Shown piece by piece: positions 8,667 to 17,869 of a stretch of 64,000 bases of DNA. The notes below the pieces were generated by a model. It was given only the letters and a program-made list of their open reading frames with translations, had not been told where the DNA came from and searched no databases. The number at the start of each line of letters is the position of its first letter. The stretch's first letter is position 1. Origin of the DNA: JAXGQD01 sp040766665 (GTDB taxonomy: Bacteria > Bacillota > Clostridia > Saccharofermentanales > Fastidiosipilaceae); assembly GCA_040766665.1 (NCBI GenBank), contig JAXGQD010000005.1, positions 124,001 through 188,000 of the forward strand, read 5' to 3'. The translations under genes were made by a program, and so were the position numbers.

Positions 8667-9488
8667 TCAGTAAACATTCATGCCGGAGAAAATTTCTATC
8701 ATCTCACGGCGCAGGTTGTTTGTGATTTCCAGTCGTGTGCTGGGAGGCAATTCATAGACATCGGAGTTAAAGAGGTAGTTCTGCAACTCGATTTCTTTGA
8801 TCAGCATCTTGGTATGGAAAATATTGCTTTGGTAGACGTTTACATCGATGGCATCGTAAGCGCGCAGGGTTTTCTTGTCGATAAAATTTTGTATCGAGTT
8901 GATGGGATGATCATTGAAATATTTCTTTCCGTTCACATCGCGGGTAAAACCACGCACACGATAATCGATGGTGATAATGTCCGAATCAAAACTGGAAATC
9001 AAATAGTCCAGCGTATTGAGCGGAGAAACCATCCCACAGGTGGCGACATCAATATCCACACGAAAAGTAGAAATAGAATTGGAAGGGTGGTACTCGGGGA
9101 AGGTGTGCACCGTGACATGGCTCTTATCCAGATGGGCGTGGAGCAACTCGGGCGCTTTTTTTTCACGTTCACGGCTCAGAAACCATTCGCCGCGATTACA
9201 GCTCTCATCGATCATGTCCTGGGCCACTTCCTGCTCGGCGATGAGCACATTAACGGATGCACCCTGCGGATCGTAATCTTGGCAAGAAATATTGAGAATT
9301 TTGGCGCCGATAATTTCCGTGACATCACAGAGAATTTTTGTTAATCGTTCAGAATTGTATTGTTCATCTATATAGGAGATATAGTCCATGCGTTCCCTCT
9401 CGGTATTGGCATAGCAGATATCGTAAATATTGAAGCTGAGGGTTTTGGTCAGATTGTTAAAGCCATACAGTGCCAGTTTGTTTTCCAA
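8667..9488 (-). CDS. speD: S-adenosylmethionine decarboxylase proenzyme, class 1A
   Basis: A 273-residue pyruvoyl enzyme that makes decarboxylated SAM for SpeE. It resembles the long gammaproteobacterial (E. coli SpeD) form, not the short class 1B form usual in Bacillus: LYGFNNLTKTLSF, IYDICYA, QDYDPQGASV, DYRVRGFTRD and FHTKMLIKE are shared. The self-cleavage site is HLDKSH, with the pyruvoyl group formed from Ser123. The start is a TTG at 9488 chosen because it matches the family N-terminus; the ribosome site is weak. It is the first gene of the polyamine operon. Confidence 0.95.
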   Translation of the reverse strand: MENKLALYGFNNLTKTLSFNIYDICYANTERERMDYISYIDEQYNSERLTKILCDVTEIIGAKILNISCQDYDPQGASVNVLIAEQEVAQDMIDESCNRGEWFLSREREKKAPELLHAHLDKSHVTVHTFPEYHPSNSISTFRVDIDVATCGMVSPLNTLDYLISSFDSDIITIDYRVRGFTRDVNGKKYFNDHPINSIQNFIDKKTLRAYDAIDVNVYQSNIFHTKMLIKEIELQNYLFNSDVYELPPSTRLEITNNLRREMIEIFSGMNVY

Positions 9489-9535
9489 GCCCTTTATCCC
9501 AACCTTTCGCGTGAAATCTGCCCAAGGCAGAGAAA

Positions 9536-9562
9536 CGATAAAAGAGGCTGTCGATAACAGCC
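9536..9562 (-). terminator. Terminator separating the 422-residue gene from the spe operon
   Basis: On the minus strand GGGCTGT and ACAGCCT form a short stem around a TATCG loop, followed by CTCTTTTAT. It lies after the gene ending at 9594 and before speD. Confidence 0.6.
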
Positions 9563-9593
9563 CATTACAAATTTAGCAGAAATAGAGAATTAT

Positions 9594-10862
9594 TCAATAG
9601 TTGGGAGCGGTGGGCGGCTTTTGCCCGCTTAATCTGGAAATAAAGGCAATGGTGTGTTCCAAATGGGGCACAATAAAACCCAAACGCACGGCACCGTTCA
9701 TGGCTGTTTTATAGTTATCGGCGGAGAGCATGCGGTAACGTATATCGCTGTCAATAAAGCCAGCTGCACTGCGACGGTGCTGCAGGTACTCATCAAAAAG
9801 CGCCTGGGGATAGTAGTAGCTGTAGTCCATGTCAGCCCAGCTGTCCAGAATCACAAAATTTTTAAAGCGCCAGGCCACCGTCTGACTGTCAAGCTCCAAA
9901 ACATCCGTTATGGAACGGCTGAAATGCATCATGATGCGTTCTTTGCGCGGGTTCATGGCGTAGTGTTCTTGCATAATGGACCAAATATGCCAACGCAAGA
10001 GATTCTGTCTGGTCCGTTTCGGCATCTCCAACCATAAGTCCGCACCGTTCTGACTCTGTTCAAGCGTGTGAAAGATGATTTCGTAGAGTGGGTTGCGTTG
10101 CTCCTCGCTGTAGACCGGGCTCTGGCTGACGCGTGTCAAAAAACTCATAAATTGATCGCCGGGTAATTTGATACTGATATCCGAAATCATCTGGCGCTGC
10201 TCATAGATCACGTGGTCGTCACAGGAGAGCAGGTATTTGCCCAGTAAAGCCGCACCGAACTGCGTTTTGTAGTTGATGTTGTAATTCCTGTAAAAAGCCC
10301 GCATTGCTTTCTCATAGGGATTCGTCTGCTCTGAAACAGGCACACGCGTGAATTCGGCTTTGTTCTCGTTCATATGTTCAGCAAAAAGCAGCGAACTGTT
10401 CTGTAAGAGCTGATCAGCCGCTAAACTGAAATCCACCCGCGCGGGCAGGTAATCCATAATATAACTGGGGGCTTGCCCATAACGTCTGGCATCGCGGCGC
10501 AACATGGCATAGATTTCGGCAAACGCCAGCTGAATGTGCCGATTGGGAAAATTCTCCTGAAAAGCCTGCCAGCCTTGCTCGTATAAAGACCAGCTGCAAC
10601 GCTCCCTGCAAAGTTGTTGCAGGCGCTTGAGGCTGTCGGAATCACTCACCTGAAGGAAGGCAGGAAAAATCAAGCGTTCCAGGCGCTGGTCCAAATGCAG
10701 GCAAAACTTATTCCATTCACCGGCTTCCATTTTTTTGAGCGGCACCAGTAAATCATTCATATGTCTGGCATCGCCCGGTAAATACTCACCCGGTAAAGGA
10801 TGTTCCTGCCTTACCTGCTTGAGGGTTTCGGCCAAGCTCGGGGGAAGGGCTTTAGGACTCAT
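9594..10862 (-). CDS. Conserved-looking protein of unknown function, coupled to a membrane coiled-coil protein
   Basis: A 422-residue protein without signal peptide or membrane segment. I do not recognise it with confidence. It appears largely helical and rich in Trp, Tyr, Arg and Gln, with segments such as WLEMPKRTRQNLLRWHIW and RFKNFVILDSWADMDYSYYY. The ATG overlaps the stop of the upstream gene by 4 bases (ATGA), so the two proteins are probably made together and may interact. There is only faint resemblance to the EH-signature (ZorC-like) proteins found beside ZorA-type channel proteins; that is a guess from layout and composition. A terminator follows, making this a two-gene unit. Confidence 0.6.
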   Translation of the reverse strand: MSPKALPPSLAETLKQVRQEHPLPGEYLPGDARHMNDLLVPLKKMEAGEWNKFCLHLDQRLERLIFPAFLQVSDSDSLKRLQQLCRERCSWSLYEQGWQAFQENFPNRHIQLAFAEIYAMLRRDARRYGQAPSYIMDYLPARVDFSLAADQLLQNSSLLFAEHMNENKAEFTRVPVSEQTNPYEKAMRAFYRNYNINYKTQFGAALLGKYLLSCDDHVIYEQRQMISDISIKLPGDQFMSFLTRVSQSPVYSEEQRNPLYEIIFHTLEQSQNGADLWLEMPKRTRQNLLRWHIWSIMQEHYAMNPRKERIMMHFSRSITDVLELDSQTVAWRFKNFVILDSWADMDYSYYYPQALFDEYLQHRRSAAGFIDSDIRYRMLSADNYKTAMNGAVRLGFIVPHLEHTIAFISRLSGQKPPTAPNY

Positions 10863-12457
10863 TCATGCACTCCATCGGATACTGCGTCAACCAATCGAGC
10901 GACGCTGTCACGAATGGCCGTAGCGCTATGGGAGAGTCTTTCGGTAAGTTCAGCCAAGCCGGAATCGAAATCACTTAATGTCACATCCACTCCGGATTGC
11001 AACTGTGAAGTGAAGTGCTTGACGGATTCGTCCAAACCATTACTCAATTTAACAATGTTTTCACTGATTTCACCATTGTGCTTCTCGATGTCCATCGCAG
11101 AGATGGTGATGCGTTGCGTGAGGTGTCTGTATTCGCTCAGCACCTTACTGCTTTCGGCCTGGGTATCGCTTAAGAGCTTGTTGAGCAACGCATTCTCTTC
11201 GCGCAGTTGCAACAAAGTCTCATGATTCATTTGACCGAAGTTTTCGATGGCTTCGGACATCATGCTAAGCCTTCCCGCTAAGGTTTCCTCACTGCCACCT
11301 TGCAGTTTGGTCATTTCCTGATTATTGGCGCTGATGCTGGCAGAAACTTCATGCAAGCCGGCCAGGCCGTCATTCCAACGCTTGCTTTGTTCATCGAGCA
11401 AGGCGATATGTGCCAGGATTTGCTGGTCGAGTTGCTGGGCTTGGCCACGGTAGTTATCGAACTGGGCAAAAGCCATGTCCAAGACGTTTTTCGAGTTGGC
11501 CACTTCATCCGTATAAGATTTAACCTGGTTTTCCAGCGGGCGCAGTGAAGCGGTGATGGTTTCACTGAGCGAAGCCGAAAATTCTTTGGAAAGATTGGCG
11601 ATCCCGTCGCTCTGCTTTTCGCTAAGTTCCACACAGAGTTTGGAGAGTGCGCGATTACTCTCGCCCAAAGCCGGGGCAATTTGGCGTTCCAACACACGTT
11701 CGATACTCTCTGAAACAGTATCCACCAACTTCTGATCACTTAATTCTTCCACCTTTGTACTGAGCAATGCCGCAGAGTCAGACATGCGTCTGTCGTACTG
11801 CATAAACTCATCGATAAGCAGAGCCGTACCGCTACGTTCACTGTATTCGGGCAAAACGCGCGTATAGACCATCCGCAAATCCGCCAAGCTGTCATTGAGC
11901 ACTTGTCTATTTTTACGATTGCTGACAAAAAGCACCGCTGCCAATAAAAGGGCTAAGAGCAAGGGGAGGGCGGCTACAGCTAAATTGACGCTTTGCTTGC
12001 TGATAAGAGGCAATAAAATAATGATAAGTGCAGCCAAGGCGCCGATTGCCACGATGTTGAGGACGATTTCCGGTCTCAAACTGCGGCGTTTGGCGAAGGG
12101 AATCAGCTTTTGCAAACTTAAATAGTGCTTGCCTTCCGGTACCCATTTACTCTGGTACAATCTTTGGCTGTCATTCTGTATCTGCGTAAAAGCCTGACGG
12201 ATGTTTTTGTCATCTGTTTTCTCAGCCGTTGCGGCTAGTTTCTCCAGATTAGCGATTTCACAGCTGTCCATGGCTTCACCCGCTTCATGCAGTGACCAAA
12301 AGGCTGACAATTTTTTATTGGTATAGTTGCGATTTTGAAAAAAGGTCAGCGCAAAAGAAAGCAAAATAACCACAACACTAAACAACAACACATAAAAAGA
12401 AAAATCGTTGGTGCCGGGCAAAACGGATAGAGTTAAATAAGCATCAAATAGCATCAT
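10859..12457 (-). CDS. Membrane-anchored coiled-coil protein with ExbB/ZorA-like topology
   Basis: About 532 residues from the preferred ATG near 12457, which has GGAGG 9-10 bases upstream. One membrane helix lies near residues 14-36, then a soluble loop of about 90 residues, then two close helices near 130-150 and 155-176, and a long tail to the C-terminus predicted to be mostly coiled coil (repeated L-x-E-x-N/Q patterns). That layout of 1+2 helices plus long cytoplasmic tail is that of ExbB/TolQ/ZorA proteins, but the glycine-rich GTxxG motif of the ion channel helices is not visible. The downstream gene overlaps by 4 bases. Function is unknown. Confidence 0.6.
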   Translation of the reverse strand: MMLFDAYLTLSVLPGTNDFSFYVLLFSVVVILLSFALTFFQNRNYTNKKLSAFWSLHEAGEAMDSCEIANLEKLAATAEKTDDKNIRQAFTQIQNDSQRLYQSKWVPEGKHYLSLQKLIPFAKRRSLRPEIVLNIVAIGALAALIIILLPLISKQSVNLAVAALPLLLALLLAAVLFVSNRKNRQVLNDSLADLRMVYTRVLPEYSERSGTALLIDEFMQYDRRMSDSAALLSTKVEELSDQKLVDTVSESIERVLERQIAPALGESNRALSKLCVELSEKQSDGIANLSKEFSASLSETITASLRPLENQVKSYTDEVANSKNVLDMAFAQFDNYRGQAQQLDQQILAHIALLDEQSKRWNDGLAGLHEVSASISANNQEMTKLQGGSEETLAGRLSMMSEAIENFGQMNHETLLQLREENALLNKLLSDTQAESSKVLSEYRHLTQRITISAMDIEKHNGEISENIVKLSNGLDESVKHFTSQLQSGVDVTLSDFDSGLAELTERLSHSATAIRDSVARLVDAVSDGVHE

Positions 12458-12575
12458 AAACAGAAAACCTCCACACAATGAAACCGCATAAATATCATAA
12501 GGGATATCCGTATGACAATCGGAGTCTTAATGATGAAGATTGTGTTACATTACCGCTAGAAGGGCCTTTGTGGCA

Positions 12576-14395
12576 TTAATCCGCGATTATTTCATCGCTG
12601 CTTGGATTGACCAATCTTTGGCGATTGACCATATCGGCATAGATACCGGCTTTTTCCATTAATTGGTCATGCGTACCGCGTTCGGCAATCAGACCGTTCT
12701 CCAAAACAAGAATCAAATCGGCATGCTTGATGGTAGAAAGGCGGTGCGCAATGATCAGCGTGGTCCTGCCTTGCATCAGACGCAGCGTACCTTGCTGAAT
12801 GATATGCTCCGTTTCGGTGTCTACATGGGAGGTCGCTTCATCAAGAATCAAAATGCTTGGATCCTGGGCCAAAGCTCTGGCAAAAGTAATCAACTGTCTT
12901 TCACCGGAGGAGAAGGTCGAGCCATTTTGTACAACGGTGGTTTGTAAACCTGCTTCGTGCCGATCCAAAAAGAATTGTCCGCCCACTTCACGCAAGGCGC
13001 GCAAGGCATCGTCCGCGCCAAGATTAGGGCGATTCAAAGTGATGTTTTCCAAGACATTTCCGGTAAACAGAAAACTATCCTGTTGCACAATCGCTATCGG
13101 TTGTCGTATCAGACCACGGTCGAGACCGCGCAAATCACGGCCCAAGAGTTCGATTTTCCCTTCCTGGACATCATAAAAACGTAGTAATAAATTCATAATT
13201 GTCGATTTGCCGGAGCCCGTATTGCCTACAATGGCAACCGTCTGACCTGGGTAAACATCGAAACTCACATTCTTCAGAACCGGCGCGTCGGCCACATAAC
13301 TAAAGGAGACATTTTCAAAACGCACCACAGCGGCATGCGGGATTTCCTGAGTAAGAGCAGGTAAGTTGGGGCGTATCTGCTGCCGCTTCGCTTTCGGCCG
13401 GTAAGTCAAGGAGTTCAAAAATATGATCGGCAGCGGCATTGTTGGCGTTCAACTGTCCCAACTGCATGCTGAGATCTAAGCTTTTTGGTGAAAATTTTGG
13501 TCGCGTAATCAATAAAAAGAAATATCATTCCGACGCTCATAAACGGCTGACCACTTAGAGAACTAAAGCCAACCGTAATCAAAAAAGCGACGATGGTCGC
13601 ATAACGTAAAGTACCCACTGCATTATAAGCGCTATATGAAAAGAGCTTGGTCAGGTCTTGGGAGTTACTAAAGTGTTTCTCGATAATTCTTGAAAAACGC
13701 TTTGTCGTGCTATTCTCGGCACCGAGCGCACGGATAATCTCCATGTTACTGATGTTCTCATTGACGCTGGCGTTTAGTTCGCTCAGTGATTTTCGGTAAG
13801 CGATGCTGTATTTGGCTGATTTCTTACGAAAATCCGTAATGATGAAGAGCAGTATGCTCATCGGTAAAAGCATCAACAAAGCCAATTTCCATTCCAGTAA
13901 CAACAAGGATGCATAGACAAAGATTATATAAGCCGCAGCCATACTGATATCCGCAATCACAATGTTATAAAGCGTCTGTAGAGTCTTGGTATCATTCGTG
14001 ACCCGGGAAACGACTTTTCCGGCTGGTAGATTATCGAAATAACTGATCGGCATGCGCTGAATATGGGCAAAAACATCGTCACGCACGTGTGCACTGATTT
14101 TTGTAGCGGCATTTTGTGCGCTAAGGTCGGCTTTGTAGCGACCCAATCCGCTCAATACATTAACCAGTAAATAAAGGCCCATAAGCGCAGCAAAGACGGG
14201 GACGGAACGCAGACCGACGCCATTGATTATCTCTCTGTCCAATACCCTGGATACGATGTAAGGCGCCAGAAGATCACTGACGACAGTCAGGATGGTGAAA
14301 AGAAAACTCAGACTGAGAATTTTCTTTTCCATAATGGCATACTTAAGCAGGCGGCCATTACGCGATTGATGAGACTTTTTCGTCTTATTCGACAT
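12576..14395 (-). pseudogene. ABC exporter subunit (membrane domain + ATPase), two frameshifts
   Basis: A fused ABC exporter half. The ATG at 14395 (MSNKTKKSH) overlaps the end of the partner gene by 11 bases and has AAGGGGG upstream. Six membrane helices occupy the first 300 residues. The frame shifts at about 13475 and again near 13375-13400, in the linker between domains; the joining segment (QLGQLNANNAAADHIFELLD) is readable in the third frame. The ATPase domain has Walker A GNTGSGKST, signature FSSGERQ (non-consensus), Walker B ILILDEA and AHRLST. With the preceding gene it forms a heterodimeric multidrug-type exporter. Confidence 0.85.
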
Positions 14396-16064
14396 CGCGA
14401 TGTCCCCCTTCCAGTTGTTGATGCAAATATTGCTCTCGATACCAGCCCGGAACTGCAAGCAGTTCTTCGTGTGTGCCTTGCTGAATGATTTGACCATCGT
14501 CTAGGACCAAGATGAGGTCGGCATGGGTAATGGCGGAGAGGCGGTGAGCCGTAATGACCGTCGTTTTACCGGCTCGCTCATTTTTTAAAGTTTCAAGAAT
14601 TTTCATTTCTGTATGACTGTCCACTGCAGAGAGGCTGTCATCCAAAATCAAGAGGTCCGATTGGGCAATCAAAGCTCTGGCAATGCCGACGCGTTGTTTT
14701 TGGCCGCCTGACAAAGTGATGCCTCGTTCACCGACCAAGGTGTCTGCACCATCAGGAAATGATTTTAGATCATTACTCATTTCTGCTTTTGTTAGAGCCA
14801 AATCCACTTCCGCATCGCTTAAATTTTCGTCTACCAATCTCACGTTGTCACGAATGGTCATTGAAAAAAGACTATGTTCTTGCGGAACATAAGCGCTTTG
14901 TTTACGCAGATCTGCCAGTCGATAAGCCCAAATAGGCGTACCGGATATCGTTAATTGCTCACCCTGTAGTGGGTAGAGGTGCAAAAACTGCTTGACCAGG
15001 CTGGTCTTACCACTACCGGTTTTTCCGACAATGCCAAGAGTCTGTCCGGACTGCAAATCGAAACTGATGTCTTTAAGGGCAGGTTGAGCGGCGGAAGGGT
15101 ATTTGAAATCGAAGTGTCTGAATGAAAAATTGCCGCCACCTGTGTACGCTTGAGCCCTTTCAATATCACGATACTCTTCCTGATAATCTAAAAGCTCCTG
15201 TATACGTTCCATAGAGGCCGAAGCCTGCTGCGAAATATTTAAATACTCACCCAATGACATCATCGGCCAGACCAAGAGACCCAGATAAATGTTAAACGAG
15301 ATCAGTTGACCAAGTGTGATTGTATGGATACTGATTAGATAAGCGCCGAGCGACATGGCTAAAACGAGTGATAGTGCAGAACAGATGCGGTTAAAAGGAT
15401 GTATCCTCGCTTCACAACGATTGAAAATCACCGTTTTCTCATAGGTGTTTTTAACCGCTGCATTAAATTGTGCTTCGACCTGGGCCTCCATGCGATAGGC
15501 ACGCGTCAAACGAATGCCGGCGATGTTTTCCAAAACCTGATTGTACAAGTCTTCATAACTTTGCTGCACATCGTTATAAAGGGTAAAAAGTTTGGCGCCT
15601 ATTTTACGATAGTAAGGAAATATGAAGAGCAGGGGAATGACGGAGACAAGTGTCATTTGCCAGGATATACCGATTGACATAAAGGCCAGCAAAGCCAGAG
15701 GGAATAAAGTGGCATCGGCCAGCACCATCACACCCCAGCCGGCCATATTTTCCAGAGACTCGCTGTCATTCATGGTTTTAGACAGCAAGGTGCCGGTGGT
15801 ATTTTGTTCAAAAAAGGCCGGGCTTTGTCTGAGAAACTTTTGCATCAGTGTGCTACGAATATTTCGGACGATTTTATCCGAACCGGTGAAAATAATATAA
15901 GACCAGAAGTAGTTGGCAGTATAATAAACAAAAATAACCGCTACTAGAAAAACAGATAGTGGTAATAAGGTTTCACGGGTTAAATTGTTTTCCGTGATAC
16001 GGTCGGTCAGGAAGCCTACAGTCCACGGTATTACCAAGGCAAAAAGGTCCGTGATGATAAGCAA
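14385..16064 (-). CDS. ABC exporter subunit, partner of the downstream half; N-terminus frameshifted
   Basis: The open part encodes 559 residues of an ABC exporter half-transporter. The ATPase domain has Walker A GKTGSGKTS, a consensus signature LSGGQKQR and a Walker B of LLILDDS in which the catalytic Glu is Asp. This is the degenerate-site pattern of heterodimeric exporters of the BmrC/LmrC type. The true N-terminus lies further upstream: WFFKEHKRSYIFAFS precedes in frame, and an ATG at 16135 (MLKIFRQ) is one frame away, with a shift at about 16110-16125. Complete length would be near 580 residues. The substrate is unknown. Confidence 0.85.
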   Translation of the reverse strand: MLIITDLFALVIPWTVGFLTDRITENNLTRETLLPLSVFLVAVIFVYYTANYFWSYIIFTGSDKIVRNIRSTLMQKFLRQSPAFFEQNTTGTLLSKTMNDSESLENMAGWGVMVLADATLFPLALLAFMSIGISWQMTLVSVIPLLFIFPYYRKIGAKLFTLYNDVQQSYEDLYNQVLENIAGIRLTRAYRMEAQVEAQFNAAVKNTYEKTVIFNRCEARIHPFNRICSALSLVLAMSLGAYLISIHTITLGQLISFNIYLGLLVWPMMSLGEYLNISQQASASMERIQELLDYQEEYRDIERAQAYTGGGNFSFRHFDFKYPSAAQPALKDISFDLQSGQTLGIVGKTGSGKTSLVKQFLHLYPLQGEQLTISGTPIWAYRLADLRKQSAYVPQEHSLFSMTIRDNVRLVDENLSDAEVDLALTKAEMSNDLKSFPDGADTLVGERGITLSGGQKQRVGIARALIAQSDLLILDDSLSAVDSHTEMKILETLKNERAGKTTVITAHRLSAITHADLILVLDDGQIIQQGTHEELLAVPGWYREQYLHQQLEGGHRDVE

Positions 16065-16207
16065 AGAAAAAGCGAAGATATAGCTACGCTTGTGCTCCTT
16101 GAAAAACCAATTCGTTGTCTAAATATTTTCAGCATTTTAACCTCACATACAGTTCATTGATTATATCCTTTCATAGGCTAATGGCTATGAAAAATATCCC
16201 GGTGTAA

Positions 16208-16236
16208 TTGCGAATGATTCGCAAATGCTTTATAGT
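16208..16236 (+). promoter_or_regulatory. Promoter with perfect Zur/Fur-like palindrome, upstream of znuC
   Basis: TTGCGAAT-G-ATTCGCAA at 16208-16224 is a perfect 8-1-8 inverted repeat. Its first six bases, TTGCGA, can serve as a -35 element, followed after 17 bases by TATAGT at 16231-16236. The likely start of transcription is within a base or two of the znuC ATG at 16244. A repressor bound here would block RNA polymerase. The Fur-family gene at 17862 in the same operon is the obvious candidate regulator. Confidence 0.65.
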
Positions 16237-16243
16237 ATTCCAC

Positions 16244-16971
16244 ATGGAAAAAGAGACAATCATCGCGGTTCAAGATCTCAGTTACAATTACGGTGACGGC
16301 GCTGTCCTGAGTGCTGTCAATTTTCAGTATTCAAAGCGGAGATTTTGTGGGTTTAATCGGTGGTAACGGCGCGGCAAATCCACTTTATTGAAGTTGATTT
16401 TGGGACGTCTGAGTGCTTTGGATGGTCCGTATTGAATTATTCGGCAGTCCTATAAAAGACTTTAAAAGACTGGTCAAAGTTGGCCTATATTCCTCAGAAG
16501 GCCGGTAACTTTAACAGTGACTTTCCCATTTATGTGGAAGAATTGGTTTCGCTACCCTTGCATTCCTTACAGGGTAAAAACAGTCTGACCCGTAAGGAGA
16601 AGGACGCCCGCGTTACAGAAGCCTTGCAAACGGTTGGCATGTATCCTTATCGCAAAAGGCGAATCGGGCCCTTTCCGGTGGACAGCAGCAAAGGGTCTTT
16701 ATAGCCAAAGCCCTGGTGACCAGACCAAGACTATTGCTTTTGGATGAACCTACGGTCGGGATAGACCACGAAGCGGAAAGTGACATTTATAAGCTTCTGG
16801 GTCTGCTGAATCATGAACACCATTTAAGCATTTTATGGAGTCAGCCATGATATCGCCGCAGTGACCAGCTTAACCAATCGTCTGCTCTGTATCGGTCCGG
16901 ACGGTTTCTTCGAGCACCGCTATGCCGAAGCAGGTACAGAAGTTGATTTGCAGAAACTCATATGGTTTTGA
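16244..16971 (+). pseudogene. znuC: Zinc/manganese-type ABC transporter ATPase (ZnuC-like), multiple frameshifts
   Basis: Conserved ATPase blocks are all present but spread over three frames: GDFVGLIGGNG-AGKST after restoring one G near 16371-16374, AYIPQKAGNF, LSGGQQQRVFIAKAL after restoring one G near 16667, LLLLDEPTVGID, and SHDIAAVTSLTNRLL after dropping one A near 16840. At least six one-base indels fall within 730 bases, yet no motif residue is lost, which argues for sequence errors. The ATG at 16244 lies right at the predicted transcription start. The protein would energise the permease encoded next. It belongs to the Zn/Mn/Fe family; zinc is inferred from the Fur-like gene and operator. 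Confidence 0.82.
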
Positions 16972-17029
16972 AATTAAAGCACACACACGCATAGCCACTA
17001 GAATAACTAAATTGACGGGGGAGTCGAAG

Positions 17030-17869
17030 ATGTTAGAGATGTTTCAATATGCATTTATGCAAAAGGCCCTCCTGGTTGGCTTGAGCTTGGCCTTAGCCAC
17101 GGCTGCGGTCGGTCTGGTCATCGTATTAAGACGTCTCTCGCAATTGGGTGATGCGCTTTCCCATTCATCGCTGACCGGTGTGGCAATAGGCTTGATTTTT
17201 GCTTTGAATCCGGTTTTGACAGCCGGTATTGCCGCTTTACTGGCGGCTTTTGCCATTGAAATTCTGCGTAAGTTTTTCCCCAAATACTCCGAGATTGCCA
17301 TCGCGGTGGTTTTTTCTACAGGTATCGGCTTGGCCGGTGTGCTCTCTGGATTCACCCAGACGGGAAACTTCAGCAGCTTTCTTTTTGGCTCCATTGTGGC
17401 AATCAGTGATGACGAGGCACTCATTGTTACGGCTGTCGCACTCGCTGTATTTATCTTAAGCATGATTTTCAGACGTGCCCTTTGTTATATCAGCTTCGAT
17501 GAAGAAGCCGCCGCTTTAAGTGCCTTGCCGACCAAAGCGCTGAATATGATGTTTACCGTGATGACGGCCCTGACCATCTCCTTGGCTTCTAGAAGCGTAG
17601 GAGCTCTGGTGGTTTCCTCACTCTTGGTGATTCCCGCAGCCAGCGCCATGCAACTCAATCTTGGCTACAAGGGTACCCAAAATGCAGCCATTCATTTTTC
17701 GCTTTTATATACGCTGCTCGGTTTGAGTCTGTCTTTTGTCTTGAACTTAAAACCAGGCGGTACCATTGTGTTGATCAGCGTGCTGGGTTTGTTGCTGACT
17801 TTTGCCTATAAGAGCTTGCGCTTGCGGATTCGTCAACAACATAACAAAGGGGGTGTGACAAGTGGATGA
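17030..17869 (+). CDS. znuB: Metal ABC transporter permease, ABC-3 family (ZnuB-like)
   Basis: A 279-residue membrane protein with about eight hydrophobic helices, the typical size for ABC-3 permeases. Diagnostic segments are LRRLSQLGDALSHSSLTGVA near the N-terminus and ASRSVGALVVSSLLVIPAA in the second half. The ATG at 17030 is chosen because GGGGGAG precedes it. It forms the import channel for Zn2+ (or Mn2+) with the ATPase upstream. No solute-binding protein gene is seen next to it, so that component must be encoded elsewhere. The stop overlaps the start of the regulator gene. Confidence 0.93.
   Translation: MLEMFQYAFMQKALLVGLSLALATAAVGLVIVLRRLSQLGDALSHSSLTGVAIGLIFALNPVLTAGIAALLAAFAIEILRKFFPKYSEIAIAVVFSTGIGLAGVLSGFTQTGNFSSFLFGSIVAISDDEALIVTAVALAVFILSMIFRRALCYISFDEEAAALSALPTKALNMMFTVMTALTISLASRSVGALVVSSLLVIPAASAMQLNLGYKGTQNAAIHFSLLYTLLGLSLSFVLNLKPGGTIVLISVLGLLLTFAYKSLRLRIRQQHNKGGVTSG

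Noticed and set aside
8532..9344. Long plus-strand open frame of 270 codons opposite speD
   Set aside because: It mirrors the SpeD codons, has no ribosome site and no recognisable motif, while the minus frame is unmistakably SpeD.
9594..12457. Calling the gene pair a Zorya defence system
   Set aside because: No ZorB-like peptidoglycan-binding motor protein and no helicase/nuclease is present, and the channel motif is not visible. Only the topology matches.
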